Notes: generated from the sequence alone by a model not told the origin. Shown: positions 15,214 to 23,854, counted from the first letter of the stretch. The stretch is 64,000 nucleotides of DNA from CAVRXZ01 sp963773035 (GCA_963773035.1 CAVYZX010000037.1:186001-250000), one strand, 5' to 3'. Numbers and translations are program-made.

Positions 15214-16296
15214 GTGAGCTCGATAACGCGACTCGGCGTGCTGACGGGCGGCGGTGACGCACCCGGTCTCAACGCCGTCATTCGCGCAGTGGTCAAGGCT
15301 TGCGCCAACGGCGGCATCGAGTGCCTCGGCCTCGAGGATAGCTTCGACGGCCTGATCGAGCCGAACCGCTCGCGTTTACTGACCCCCCGCGACGTAACCG
15401 GCATCTTGCGGCTCGGCGGCACAATTCTCGGCACGACCAATCGAGGAAATCCCTTCGCGTACCCGATCGCGACATCTGAAGGCAAGAAAGACTATTCCGA
15501 CCGCGTCATCGAGATGTTCCACAAGATGGGTCTGGGTGCCCTGGTGGTCATCGGCGGCGACGGCACGCTGGCAATCGCGCATCGGTTCTGTGCCAGGGGC
15601 ATCCCGATCGTCGGCGTTCCAAAGACCATCGACAACGATATCGTCGGTACGACCAACTGTTTCGGATTCGACACGGCAGTGGACTTCGCGACCGATGCCA
15701 TCGACCGACTGCATACAACGGCCGAAGCCCATCATCGGCTGATGGTCGTCGAGGTCATGGGGCGGAACGCTGGATGGATTGCGCTGTACGCAGGCGTGGC
15801 CGGCGGCGCTGACGCGATTCTCATCCCGGAGATTCCGTTCGACATTCCGTTGGTTGCCGAACGGCTGCGAGCGCGAGACCGCTGGGGCGCCAGGTTCAGC
15901 ATCGTCGTCGTGGCGGAGGGCGCCTATCCGAAGGGCGGGAGACAATCGCTTGTCCAAGCGGCCCACGGCGAGTATGTCGAGCGGCTTGGCGGGATCGGCG
16001 CTCAGGTTGCCGCGGCGCTCGGGCGAGAGACTAGCAAGGAAACCCGATCGGTTGTGCTCGGACACCTCCAACGCGGTGGCGCACCCACGAGCTTCGATCG
16101 TATTCTGGCGACTCGTTTTGGAGGAAAGGCCGTCGAGCTCGTCCAGCAGGGCGAGTTCGGAACGATGGTCGCGCTCGAGCCGCCGAACATCGTCGCGCGG
16201 CGTCTCGACGAGGTCGTGGGAAAGACGAAGACAGTTCCGCCGGACTTCGATTTGGTCCGGACGGCGCGCGCGCTCGGCGTTACCTTTGGCGACTGA
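15214..16296 (+). CDS. pfkA: 6-phosphofructokinase
   Basis: Cytoplasmic glycolytic enzyme phosphorylating fructose 6-phosphate to the 1,6-bisphosphate. Motifs in the 360-residue chain: LTGGGDAPGLNAVIR at the N terminus, IGGDGTLAIAHRF (113-125), VPKTIDNDIVGT (135-146) and MGRNAGWIALY. Gly follows Asp in GGDGT, the residue associated with ATP rather than pyrophosphate use, while PKTID carries the Lys found in the mixed PFK clade; I predict ATP dependence with moderate confidence. Transcribed alone between the tRNA and the convergent thrC. The GTG start follows a -10-like TATAGT by only 8 nt. Confidence 0.95.
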   Translation: MSSITRLGVLTGGGDAPGLNAVIRAVVKACANGGIECLGLEDSFDGLIEPNRSRLLTPRDVTGILRLGGTILGTTNRGNPFAYPIATSEGKKDYSDRVIEMFHKMGLGALVVIGGDGTLAIAHRFCARGIPIVGVPKTIDNDIVGTTNCFGFDTAVDFATDAIDRLHTTAEAHHRLMVVEVMGRNAGWIALYAGVAGGADAILIPEIPFDIPLVAERLRARDRWGARFSIVVVAEGAYPKGGRQSLVQAAHGEYVERLGGIGAQVAAALGRETSKETRSVVLGHLQRGGAPTSFDRILATRFGGKAVELVQQGEFGTMVALEPPNIVARRLDEVVGKTKTVPPDFDLVRTARALGVTFGD

Positions 16297-16330
16297 GCCG
16301 AAAGCCGAGAGCTGACAGCCGACAGCTGTT
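16297..16330. repeat. Inverted-word spacer between pfkA and thrC
   Basis: The 34-bp gap between convergent genes is built of the words GCCGA, AGCTG and ACAGC. AGCTGACAGCCGACAGCT at 16310-16327 can fold with a 5-bp stem. It may end transcription from both sides but lacks a T-run. Confidence 0.4.
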
Positions 16331-17512
16331 CTAGCCCAAAAGATCGAGATACTTGAGTGCGCCGCCGGTATTGAAGAGCACGACTGAGTGATCCCGCCTG
16401 ATCATCCGCTCGGCAACCAGCCGTTTGATGGCAGCGAGGGCTGCACCCCCTTCGGGCGCCGCGCTGATGCCTTCGGAGTGGCCGATCGCAAGCATCCCGT
16501 CAATCATGTCGCGGTCGGGCACGGCTACGGCGGTGCCGCCGCTTTCCCGGACGGCCCGCAAGATCAAGAAGTCGCCGATGGCCCGGGGAACGCGGAGGCC
16601 GTCGGCTGCAGTGTGGGCTCCTTCCCAGGGCTGGGCGTGCTCATGGCCTTCCTCGTACGCCCGCACGATCGGCGCGCAACCCTCAGCCTGGACCGCCACC
16701 ATCCGTGGGCGCGTCGTCGGCTTCATCCAGCCAATCCGCTCGAGCTCCTCGAAGGCTTTCCACATTCCAATCAGGCCGGTGCCGCCGCCGGTCGGATACA
16801 CGAACCAGTCCGGCCAGCTCCAGTTCATCTGCTCGGCAATTTCGTAGGCCATGGTCTTTTTGCCTTCGACCCGGTACGGCTCCTTCAATGTGGCGAGGTC
16901 GTACCATCCTTGCGGCCCGCCGACGTTCGCCGCCTCACGCGCGGCGTCGCTGATGAGCCCATCGACGAGCGTCACTTCGGCGCCGTAGAGCCTGCACTCG
17001 CGCACGAAGGGTGACTTGGCATCACGGGGGAGGAAGACTCTTGCATGAAGTCCAGCGGCGGCAGCGTACGCCGCGGCTGCGTTGCCAGCGTTTCCGGCCG
17101 ACGGAAGCGATACGGTCGTCGCGCCCAGTGCCCGCGCCCGAGTGACCGCCGCGGATTGTCCCCGCGCCTTGAAGGAGTTCGTCGGATTGAGCGACTCGTC
17201 CTTGATGAACAGCCTCGACAATCCGACGCGCGAGCCGAGCGACTTTGCGTGCACGAGCGGCGTGAACCCCTCACCCAAAGTGACTGGCTCTTCACCGTCG
17301 AAGATCGGCATGATCTCCCGATAACGCCACATCGTCGGCGGACGTCCAACCAGACTGTCACGCGACCATTGCCGCGCCTGGTCAAGGTCGTAGCGCGCGA
17401 ATAACGGGGCGCCGCAAGAGCAGAGATGATGGCGTTCGCGGGGATCGAGTGGGGGAGCTCCGCAGGGGACGGAACACTCCAAGTGGTGGAAATATGAGCT
17501 TCTATTTCCCAA
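16331..17512 (-). CDS. thrC: Threonine synthase
   Basis: PLP enzyme converting O-phosphohomoserine to threonine. A short Cys-containing head (YFHHLECSVPCG ... CSCGAPLFARYDL) resembles that of the plant/archaeal-type ThrC group. The PLP lysine is in NPTNSFKARG. LPSAGNAGNAAAAYAAAAG and VYPTGGGTGLIG bind the phosphate group, and NTGGALKYL ends the chain. The frame is open far into frr, so a start near the frr stop is needed. TTG at 17512 (overlapping the frr end by 11 bp) gives 393 residues with the usual head; TTG at 17482 is the alternative. Last gene of the rplM operon direction. Confidence 0.9.
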   Translation of the reverse strand: MGNRSSYFHHLECSVPCGAPPLDPRERHHLCSCGAPLFARYDLDQARQWSRDSLVGRPPTMWRYREIMPIFDGEEPVTLGEGFTPLVHAKSLGSRVGLSRLFIKDESLNPTNSFKARGQSAAVTRARALGATTVSLPSAGNAGNAAAAYAAAAGLHARVFLPRDAKSPFVRECRLYGAEVTLVDGLISDAAREAANVGGPQGWYDLATLKEPYRVEGKKTMAYEIAEQMNWSWPDWFVYPTGGGTGLIGMWKAFEELERIGWMKPTTRPRMVAVQAEGCAPIVRAYEEGHEHAQPWEGAHTAADGLRVPRAIGDFLILRAVRESGGTAVAVPDRDMIDGMLAIGHSEGISAAPEGGAALAAIKRLVAERMIRRDHSVVLFNTGGALKYLDLLG

Positions 17513-18071
17513 GCAGGTCGGCGTCTTTCCTTGATTGCAGTTCGTCGATCTGTCTGACGTGCTGATCGGTAAGTTTCTGAACCTCGTCCAATCCTTTCTT
17601 CTCGTCGTCCTCGGAAATCTTGTGATCCTTGAGCAGCTTTTTGAGCCGCTCGTTCGCGTCGCGTCGAACCTGCCGGACGCTGTTGCGTCCTTCCTCCGAG
17701 AGCTTGTGGACGTGGCGCGAAAGCTCCTTTCGACGCTCCTCGGTGAGCGAAGGGATCGGGATGCGGACGACTTTGCCGTCGTTGGACGGATTGAGGCCGA
17801 GGTCGGAGGCGCGAACAGCCTTCTCAATGGCGCCCAGCTGCGTTGGATCGAACGGCTGGGCGACGATCAGCGTCGGTTCCGGCACCGATAGTCCTGCGAG
17901 CTGGTTCAGCGGCATCTTCGACCTGTACGCCTCGACCTGTACGCTGTCGAGGATCGACACCGAGGCGCGACCGGTTCGCACGCCGCTCAACTCATGCCGG
18001 ACGTGATCGATGGCGGCATTCATCTTCTTGTTGACTTCGCCGTATAGGGCCTTCAGGTCGTTAGCGTCCAT
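17502..18071 (-). CDS. frr: Ribosome recycling factor
   Basis: Splits post-termination ribosomes together with EF-G. The 189-residue protein has the typical three-helix-bundle sequence: LRTGRAS-like VRTGRASVSILDSVQVEAY, PLNQLAGLSVPEPTLIVAQP, SDLGLNPSNDGKVVRIPIPS and LTEERRKELSRHVHKLSEEGR, ending in a Lys-rich helix. It lies 54 bp after pyrH in the conserved rpsB-tsf-pyrH-frr order and overlaps the start chosen for thrC. Confidence 0.97.
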   Translation of the reverse strand: MDANDLKALYGEVNKKMNAAIDHVRHELSGVRTGRASVSILDSVQVEAYRSKMPLNQLAGLSVPEPTLIVAQPFDPTQLGAIEKAVRASDLGLNPSNDGKVVRIPIPSLTEERRKELSRHVHKLSEEGRNSVRQVRRDANERLKKLLKDHKISEDDEKKGLDEVQKLTDQHVRQIDELQSRKDADLLGK

Positions 18072-18125
18072 CCGCGTGCCTCAGTCGAATTTGAGGAGCT
18101 CATCCTCAAATCCTCAGCTTCAAGT

Positions 18126-18851
18126 TCAGGCAGTTACGACCGAACCGACCGCCTCGCCAGCGATTGCACGCTTGATGTTTCCAGGCGTCAGCAGATTGAA
18201 GACGACGATCGGCAGGTGGTTGTCCATGCAGAGCGATACGGCTGTGGCGTCCATGACTTTGAGCCCTTGCTCGAGCACCTGGAGATACGATATCCGCTCG
18301 AACCGCGAAGCCCGCGGATGGATCATGGGGTCGGCGTCATAAATGCCGTCAACCTTGGTGGCTTTGAGGATCACGTCGGCCTTGATTTCCATCGCCCGCA
18401 GCGCAGCAGCCGTGTCGGTGCTGAAGTAAGGATTTCCGGTCCCGGCGCCAAACAGGACCACTCGCCCTTTCTCGAGATGCCGGATGGACCGACGCCTAAT
18501 GAACGGTTCGGCGACGGCCCGCATCTCGATGGCAGTTACGACACGAGTATTGACGTTCTGCTGCTCGAGCGCATCCTGAAGCGCCAGGGCGTTGATCACC
18601 GTGGCCAGCATTCCCATGTAGTCGGCGGTGGCGCGATCCATGCCGCGCGCGCTCGCGGCGACGCCACGGAAGATGTTGCCGCCTCCGATGACGACGGCCG
18701 TCTGAACGCCCATTTGCTGGATCTCACCGATCTCGCGGGCAATTTGCGTGGCAACGGCCGGATCGATGCCATAGCTCTGCTCGCCCATGAGGGCTTCGCC
18801 CGAGAGTTTGAGGAGAATGCGCTTGTAAGCTGGAGCGGCGGCGAGGGGCAT
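18126..18851 (-). CDS. pyrH: UMP kinase
   Basis: Hexameric bacterial UMP kinase making UDP for nucleic acid and cell-wall sugar nucleotide synthesis. 241 residues with KRILLKLSGEALMG (ATP-binding Lys), VIGGGNIFRG, MGMLATVINALALQDAL, FGAGTGNPYFSTDTAA and the VDGIYDADP segment. Order tsf-pyrH-frr is the conserved one. A TATAAT box ends 9 nt before the ATG and no Shine-Dalgarno sequence is visible, suggesting an internal promoter giving a leaderless message in addition to read-through from tsf. Confidence 0.97.
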   Translation of the reverse strand: MPLAAAPAYKRILLKLSGEALMGEQSYGIDPAVATQIAREIGEIQQMGVQTAVVIGGGNIFRGVAASARGMDRATADYMGMLATVINALALQDALEQQNVNTRVVTAIEMRAVAEPFIRRRSIRHLEKGRVVLFGAGTGNPYFSTDTAAALRAMEIKADVILKATKVDGIYDADPMIHPRASRFERISYLQVLEQGLKVMDATAVSLCMDNHLPIVVFNLLTPGNIKRAIAGEAVGSVVTA

Positions 18852-18860
18852 CGGACGCAG

Positions 18861-18866
18861 ATTATA
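18861..18866 (-). promoter_or_regulatory. Candidate -10 box, leaderless pyrH
   Basis: TATAAT on the minus strand, 9 nt before the pyrH ATG in the 37-bp gap after tsf. The -35 region (GATAGG at 17 bp) matches poorly. Confidence 0.4.
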
Positions 18867-18888
18867 GATCGGCCCGCCGATGGCCTAT

Positions 18889-19767
18889 CTAAGCGCCTGC
18901 GTCTCCGACCTTCAGCCGAGCAAACCGGGTGATCGTGACTGAAGAGCCGAGCGCTTTGTTTGCCGCAGCCAGCACATCCTTGACCGCCATCTTCAACTCG
19001 GCGCGAATGAAGGGCTGATCCAGCAGCACCACTTGCTGAAAGAAGCTTACGAGCTTGCCTTCGACAATTTTGTCGATGACCTGAGCAGGTTTGCCAGAGT
19101 TCTCCATCTGAGCGCGGTAGATGGCTCTTTCCTTGTCGAGAACATCCGCCGGCACGTTGTCCCGCGATAGATAGCGCGCCACCTCAGGACTTGCAGCCGC
19201 GATCTGCATCGCCACGTCTTTGACGAGGTTCGCAAATTCCTCACGCGCGCTGATGTCAGCCGTTACGCCTCCGAACTCTACTTGGACGCCGATCTTGCCA
19301 CCCTGATGAAGGTACTGTCCGACGTAGCCCTGTCCGCTATAGCGCGCGAAGCGGGGCACGGCCATGTTTTCCCCGAGCTTTCCAATGGCGGCGGCGACTC
19401 GCTTGCGCACGGGCCCTTCCGGATCCTTCAACCATGTGTCGGTGGCATTCGTACCAACCTTGTCGATCTCAGCTAGTACGTCCTTGATGAGCTGCTTGAA
19501 GTCGTCGGTGCGTGCAACGAAGTCGGACTCGCAGTTCACTTCGACCAGGATACCCTGCGCGTGATCGGCCGAGAGGCTATGGCCGATGAGCCCTTCGCTG
19601 GTGGCCCGGCCAGCCTTCTTGGCTGCACTGGCGAGGCCTCGCTTGCGAAGGATCACGTTAGCCTCCTCGAAATCGCCGTGGGCCTCGGTGAGGGCGGCCT
19701 TGCACTCCATCATGCCCGCACCGGTCTGGTCGCGCAGCTTCTTCACCTGTTCGGCAGTGACTGTCAT
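18889..19767 (-). CDS. tsf: Elongation factor Ts
   Basis: Nucleotide-exchange factor for EF-Tu. The ATG chosen follows AGGAG and gives the universal N terminus TVTAEQVKKLRDQTGAGMMECK. The frame extends 18 codons upstream but without support. 292 residues: UBA-like domain to about 55, then the two core subdomains with VNCESDFVARTDDF, MQIAAASPEVARYLSRD and KIVEGKLVSFFQQVVLLDQPF. It lies downstream of rpsB after a hairpin with a T-run that could reduce tsf transcription. Confidence 0.97.
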   Translation of the reverse strand: MTVTAEQVKKLRDQTGAGMMECKAALTEAHGDFEEANVILRKRGLASAAKKAGRATSEGLIGHSLSADHAQGILVEVNCESDFVARTDDFKQLIKDVLAEIDKVGTNATDTWLKDPEGPVRKRVAAAIGKLGENMAVPRFARYSGQGYVGQYLHQGGKIGVQVEFGGVTADISAREEFANLVKDVAMQIAAASPEVARYLSRDNVPADVLDKERAIYRAQMENSGKPAQVIDKIVEGKLVSFFQQVVLLDQPFIRAELKMAVKDVLAAANKALGSSVTITRFARLKVGDAGA

Positions 19768-19789
19768 GAGTGAACTCCTGAACGTACGC

Positions 19790-19818
19790 AAAAACGCCGG
19801 CCCCACAATCGAGCCGGC
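19790..19818 (-). terminator. Terminator-like hairpin between rpsB and tsf
   Basis: On the minus strand GCCGGCTC, loop GATTGTG, GGGCCGGC forms an 8-bp stem (one G-U) followed by GTTTTT. It has the form of an intrinsic terminator but lies between two co-directional translation genes just before the tsf Shine-Dalgarno sequence, so partial termination or mRNA end protection is more likely than a full stop. Confidence 0.65.
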
Positions 19819-19923
19819 CAAAGATCACGAAAGGGCGTGTGGAAGCTGCTGTCGTGCCAAGCGGCCGTAGCGTCCGCTTGCAGCGGAGATTCTCGGGTCG
19901 GTTCCAGCCGAACGCCTATGAAC

Positions 19924-20727
19924 TCAGGCGGAAGCTGGCGCGGCTTCTCGCGGACGACGCACCGGCCGGGACGGGCGAGGGCCTTCATCATCCGGTCCTC
20001 GGCCGTCGGTCGCTTCGCGCCCACGCTCGGCGTCTGCGGACTCCTTGATGCCGCGGCCGGCGATGACGGCTTCGGCGATCCGCGATGCAAATAGCCGAAT
20101 CGAGCGAAGGGCATCGTCATTGCCCGGCACGACAAAATCGACTTCGTCGGGGTCGCAGTTGGTATCTACGACGCCGATGACGGGGATCTTCAGCTTACGC
20201 GCCTCGTCCACGGCGATTTTTTCTTTCTTGGTGTCGACCACGAACACGGCGTCGGGCAGCCGGGACATGCCGCGGATACCCTCGAGGTTTTTCAGCAGCT
20301 TACGGCGCTCCTTCTCACTTCGCGCGATCTCCTTCTTGGAGAGCGTGTCGTAACGGCCATCGGTGGTCATGGCTTCGAGATCGCGAAGGCGGCCGAGGCT
20401 GCGTTGAATCGTCGAAAAATTCGTGAGCAGTCCGCCCAGCCAACGCTCGTTCACATAGAACATGCCGCAACGCTGCGCTTCTTCGGCGATGACGTCTTGT
20501 GCTTGCCGCTTGGTCCCGACAAACAGCACGGTCCGGTTGTCGGCCGCGAGGTTTGTAATGAATTCTTCGGCATCGTGGAACAGCTTGAGAGTCTTCCCCA
20601 GGTCGATGATGTAAATGCCGTTCCGTTCGCCGAAGATGTATGGTTTCATCTTCGGGTTCCAGCGCTTTGTCTGGTGACCGAAGTGAACGCCCGCCTCGAG
20701 CAGATCCTTCAACGCGATCGCCGTCAA
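19924..20727 (-). CDS. rpsB: 30S ribosomal protein S2
   Basis: Small-subunit protein S2. Hallmarks: LLEAGVHFGHQTKRWNPKM, YIFGERNGIYIIDLGKT, VLFVGTKRQAQDVI, NERWLGGLLTNFSTI, SRLPDAVFVVD and IPVIGVVDTNCDPDEVDF. The core ends near residue 228. The last ~40 residues are a low-complexity tail rich in Arg, Pro, Asp and Glu (GPRPSRPVRRPREAAP), longer than in E. coli and seen in several high-GC phyla. It follows rpsI by 25 bp in the order rplM-rpsI-rpsB-tsf. Confidence 0.98.
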   Translation of the reverse strand: MTAIALKDLLEAGVHFGHQTKRWNPKMKPYIFGERNGIYIIDLGKTLKLFHDAEEFITNLAADNRTVLFVGTKRQAQDVIAEEAQRCGMFYVNERWLGGLLTNFSTIQRSLGRLRDLEAMTTDGRYDTLSKKEIARSEKERRKLLKNLEGIRGMSRLPDAVFVVDTKKEKIAVDEARKLKIPVIGVVDTNCDPDEVDFVVPGNDDALRSIRLFASRIAEAVIAGRGIKESADAERGREATDGRGPDDEGPRPSRPVRRPREAAPASA

Positions 20728-20752
20728 ATGCCCTCCATTGCGAAGCTACCTG

Positions 20753-21145
20753 TTACCGCTTACTGAACTGGAAGCGCTTGCGTGCTCCAGCCATCCCGTA
20801 CTTCTTCCGCTCTTTCGCGCGCGCGTCGCGCGTCAGCAGCCCTTCGTTCTTCAGTGTCTTCCGCAGCTCGGTGTTGTACTCCACGAGCGCTCGAGCAATC
20901 CCGAGACGTACGGCGCCGGCCTGGCCGGACACGCCTCCACCCGCCACCGTCGCTAGGACATCGAACTTGTCGCCGGTCTCGGTCAGCATGAACGGCTGCC
21001 TGATCTGCATGCGAAGCGCTTCAGTCGGGAAGAACCCTTCGAAGGTGCGGTGATTGACGCTGATGGTCCCGGTTCCGGGACGAAGAAAAACCCGGGCCGT
21101 CGAAGTCTTCCGACGCCCTGTTCCGTAGTACTGGACTGTTGGCAC
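20753..21145 (-). CDS. rpsI: 30S ribosomal protein S9
   Basis: 130-residue S9 with YYGTGRRKTSTARVFLRPG, the GGGVSGQAGAVRLGIARAL core and the basic tail ERKKYGMAGARKRFQFSKR that reaches the decoding centre. It begins 1 bp after the rplM stop, the usual rplM-rpsI pair. Probably co-transcribed from the promoter upstream of rplM and controlled with it. Confidence 0.98.
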   Translation of the reverse strand: MPTVQYYGTGRRKTSTARVFLRPGTGTISVNHRTFEGFFPTEALRMQIRQPFMLTETGDKFDVLATVAGGGVSGQAGAVRLGIARALVEYNTELRKTLKNEGLLTRDARAKERKKYGMAGARKRFQFSKR

Positions 21146-21146
21146 G

Positions 21147-21575
21147 TTACGCGACCTCGAGCTTGGATGGTTTCTGCGCCGCGTGCGGATGATCCGGACC
21201 GGCGTACACTTTCAATTTGCGGTACATCGCGTCGCCCAGTGTGGTCTTGGGCAGCATGCCGCGCACCGCTTCCTCGACCAGACGCTCAGGCTTCCGCTGC
21301 CGCACCAGGCGTGCGCGCTCTTCGCGCAGGCCGCCCTCGTACCCGCTGTGCTGCCGATAGATCTTCTGATCTTCCTTGCGTCCGGTCAGCCTGACTTTTG
21401 CCGCGTTCACGACCACCACGTGATCGCCGGTGTCGACAAAGGGAGTGTAGATGGCCTTGTGCTTGCCCTGAAGCAATCGAGCCGCAACGGTGGCAATGCG
21501 GCCGAGCACCTGACCGTCCGCGTCGATCACATGCCACCGACCACTTTCCTGCCCGTTGGCGACGAATGTAGACAT
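21147..21575 (-). CDS. rplM: 50S ribosomal protein L13
   Basis: L13, an early assembly protein of the 50S subunit and a known translational autorepressor in some bacteria. The ATG chosen gives 142 residues beginning STFVANGQESGRWHVIDADG, the family length; the frame extends 12 codons further but into the hairpin leader. Other landmarks are YTPFVDTGDHVVVVNAAKVRLTG, KIYRQHSGYEGGL and VRGMLPKTTLGDAMYRKLKVY. No strong Shine-Dalgarno sequence is visible; the start lies directly after a serial-hairpin leader. Confidence 0.97.
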   Translation of the reverse strand: MSTFVANGQESGRWHVIDADGQVLGRIATVAARLLQGKHKAIYTPFVDTGDHVVVVNAAKVRLTGRKEDQKIYRQHSGYEGGLREERARLVRQRKPERLVEEAVRGMLPKTTLGDAMYRKLKVYAGPDHPHAAQKPSKLEVA

Positions 21576-21587
21576 CATTGACAACCA

Positions 21588-21676
21588 GCGGGCGCCTAGC
21601 CCGCAGTTCACTCACGGGTTATCAGCCCGTTGGGCATCGAGCCCGCAGTAACTCCACGGGCTTCGAGCCCCGCGTG
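21588..21676 (-). promoter_or_regulatory. Four-hairpin leader upstream of rplM
   Basis: Four consecutive small hairpins in the mRNA leader, each built on a GGGC...GCCC core. In + strand positions: GCGGGC/GCCCGC with 5-nt loop (21588-21604), ACGGGTT/AGCCCGT with 3-nt loop (21614-21630), GGGC/GCCC with loop ATCGA (21632-21644), and GGGC/GCCC with loop TTCGA (21658-21670, flanked by CAC/GTG). The last lies 13 nt before the rplM ATG on the mRNA. Candidate L13 or S9 autoregulatory structure; it does not obviously match the L13 leaders I know. Confidence 0.55.
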
Positions 21677-21773
21677 TGCTAGCCCTGCCCGCAATAAAAC
21701 CAGTGTAGGGGAGGTAGGACCCAGTGTTGCCGGCCGCTCACGGTCCGGCTGGCCCCGACAACGGTAAACCCAA

Positions 21774-21802
21774 ATGATACGTAGCCTTCTGGGGAGTGTC
21801 AA
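21774..21802 (-). promoter_or_regulatory. Strong promoter of the rplM operon
   Basis: On the minus strand TTGACA, 17-bp spacer, TATCAT, close to the sigma-70 consensus. A start near 21767 gives a leader of about 190 nt that contains the four-hairpin array. Confidence 0.75.
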
Positions 21803-22089
21803 GCAATCGCTGCATTCGCCCGATCACGTCACCACACACGCCCAGCTCGGCTTTAAGCGCCGCTCTGCAAGTGCCGATAAGCCCTCTGGGTGTGAGCCTC
21901 ACATAACGGTCAATCACATTTCACGATGAACGCTCGACATCCTTGTTTCGTGATCGCACGACGAAACTGTAAGCAATTGCAATCGAAACCGCTGCTCTCG
22001 ATCGCAGTTTTCGTCCTGCTGCACTGAATTTCCCCATGAACGTAATGGGTGAGCTTTGGTACTAGCTTTGCGGAAAGGTTGTCGACACC
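21803..22089. other. Divergent intergenic region rplM / pilM
   Basis: No gene recognised. It must carry the pilM promoter, but no convincing -35/-10 pair was found by eye. Confidence 0.5.
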
Positions 22090-23157
22090 GTGTTTGGTTT
22101 CACTAAAGCAAAAGCGATCGTCGGTCTCGACATCGGGTCGAGCGCAGTCAAGGCCGTCGAACTCAAGACGGCGGGTAAAGACTATAGCGTCGCGGCATTT
22201 GGCAGCGAACCCATTCCGCCGGACAGCATCGTCGATGGCGCGATCATCGACGGGACCGCCGTGGCTGATGCGATTCGCCGCCTGTTCGAACGACATCGTT
22301 TCACGACCAAGGATGTCGCGGCATCTCTTTCTGGTCACGCCGTGATCGTCAAGAAGATCAACCTGCCAGTGATGACCGATGCCGAGCTCGCCGAGCCGAT
22401 CGTCTGGGAGGCCGAACAGTACATCCCATTCGACATTCAGGACGTCAATCTCGACTATCAGATTCTGAATCCAGGCACGGCGGAGGGGTCGAACGGCACG
22501 ATGGAAGTCCTGCTGGTGGCGGCCAAGAAAGACAAGATTGCCGATTACACCGGCGTCATCGCTCAGGCGGGCCGCGTGCCAATCATCGTCGACGTCGATG
22601 CGTTCGCGCTGCAAAACGCGTACGAGCTCAACTACGACGTCCAGCCCGACGCCGTGATCGTGTTGCTCAACGCCGGCGCGAGCGCGATCAACGTCAACAT
22701 CCTGAGCGGTACTCAGTCGCTCTTCACCCGGGACATCTCGATTGGTGGCAACGCCTACACCGAAGCCGTTCAAAAAGAGCTCAACCTGCCGTTCGAGAGC
22801 GCCGAGGAAATCAAGAAAGGCCGGCCGGTCGACGGCATGACGTTCGACGACGCTGCGCCCGTGTTGCACGCTATGACGGAGAACGTGCTACTCGAGATTC
22901 AAAAGACGTTCGACTTCTTCAAGGCGACTGCTTCGTCGGATCGAATCGATCGCGTGCTTCTGAGCGGCGGAGCGTCACGCGTCGATCGCTTCGCTGAGTC
23001 GCTTCACGACCGATTCGGTGCTCCTGTCGAGGCCTTCGATCCGTTCAAGAAAGTGACCTTCGACTCGAGCAAGCTCGGCGTGGGCGATGTTGCCAGCGTG
23101 GTCCCGACGGCTGCCGTCGCGGTGGGCCTGGCACTTAGAAGGGCTGGCGATCGATGA
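22090..23157 (+). CDS. pilM: Type IV pilus assembly protein PilM
   Basis: Actin-like cytoplasmic ATP-binding protein that recruits PilN to the inner-membrane alignment complex. 355 residues from a GTG start. Actin-fold signatures: VGLDIGSSAVKAVEL (phosphate 1), VIVLLNAGASAINVNIL (phosphate 2), and the C-terminal LLSGGASRVDRFAESL. First gene of pilMNOPQ; its TGA overlaps the pilN ATG by 4 bp. Confidence 0.95.
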   Translation: MFGFTKAKAIVGLDIGSSAVKAVELKTAGKDYSVAAFGSEPIPPDSIVDGAIIDGTAVADAIRRLFERHRFTTKDVAASLSGHAVIVKKINLPVMTDAELAEPIVWEAEQYIPFDIQDVNLDYQILNPGTAEGSNGTMEVLLVAAKKDKIADYTGVIAQAGRVPIIVDVDAFALQNAYELNYDVQPDAVIVLLNAGASAINVNILSGTQSLFTRDISIGGNAYTEAVQKELNLPFESAEEIKKGRPVDGMTFDDAAPVLHAMTENVLLEIQKTFDFFKATASSDRIDRVLLSGGASRVDRFAESLHDRFGAPVEAFDPFKKVTFDSSKLGVGDVASVVPTAAVAVGLALRRAGDR

Positions 23158-23744
23158 TCAAAATCAACCTGCTTGCCGCCGAACGCAAAGCGGTCAAGCG
23201 TGCCGTCTTTCAGGCCGGCCAGAAGCTGACGATCGGGTGCAGTGCGATCCTGATCATCGCTGCACTCTTCGTCGGCTGGCGGTATTGGTCGATCCAACAG
23301 CAATCGGCACAGCTCGACAAAGACATTTCCGAGGGACAGCAGGAAACGACACGACTGCACGCGATCATTCAGAACGTCCAGCAGTTCGAACAACGGAAGG
23401 CGCAGCTCCAGCAGCGAGTCGTCCTCATCGAGCAGCTTCGCAAAAGCCAGACCGGTCCCGTGCACATGCTCGATGAAATCAGCCGGGCGCTCCCGCCGAT
23501 GTTGTGGCTGACGGCTCTGAAACAGACCGACGATGCCGTGACCATCGACGGCCGGTGCATGGCGGTCACAGGCCTGACCGATTTCGTGACGAACCTGGAG
23601 GCCTCGGGCTACTTCAAGAAGTCAGTGGACATTGTCAGCAGTCAGATCGAAACACTGGCGCAGCCGCCGCTCGAGCTGATCAAGTTCAGCATCAAAGCGC
23701 AATTTCAACAGCCAGCGGCGCCTGCACCAAAACAGGGCGGATAG
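23154..23744 (+). CDS. pilN: Type IV pilus assembly protein PilN
   Basis: Bitopic inner-membrane protein. The N-terminal INLLAAERK is the PilM-binding motif (family INLLPWR-like). A transmembrane helix follows (about 20-38, GCSAILIIAALFVGWRYW), then a Gln-rich coiled coil (about 40-95) and a ferredoxin-like periplasmic domain with GRCMAVTGLTDFVTNLEASGYF. 196 residues. Overlaps pilM by 4 bp; a 110-bp gap precedes pilO. Confidence 0.93.
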   Translation: MIKINLLAAERKAVKRAVFQAGQKLTIGCSAILIIAALFVGWRYWSIQQQSAQLDKDISEGQQETTRLHAIIQNVQQFEQRKAQLQQRVVLIEQLRKSQTGPVHMLDEISRALPPMLWLTALKQTDDAVTIDGRCMAVTGLTDFVTNLEASGYFKKSVDIVSSQIETLAQPPLELIKFSIKAQFQQPAAPAPKQGG

Positions 23745-23854
23745 ATCTCGGACAAGAGTGAAGAACCAAGGAAGCGGAACGTTTGGCAGAAGATTGCAGT
23801 TGGCGACGTAAAGGGCTTCAAAGATTTCCCGATACGGCTGAGTAGCGTAAAGCG

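Noticed and set aside
17513..17827. N-terminal extension of threonine synthase
   Set aside because: It is Ser/Arg-rich and overlaps frr in another frame; the family head begins at the frr stop.
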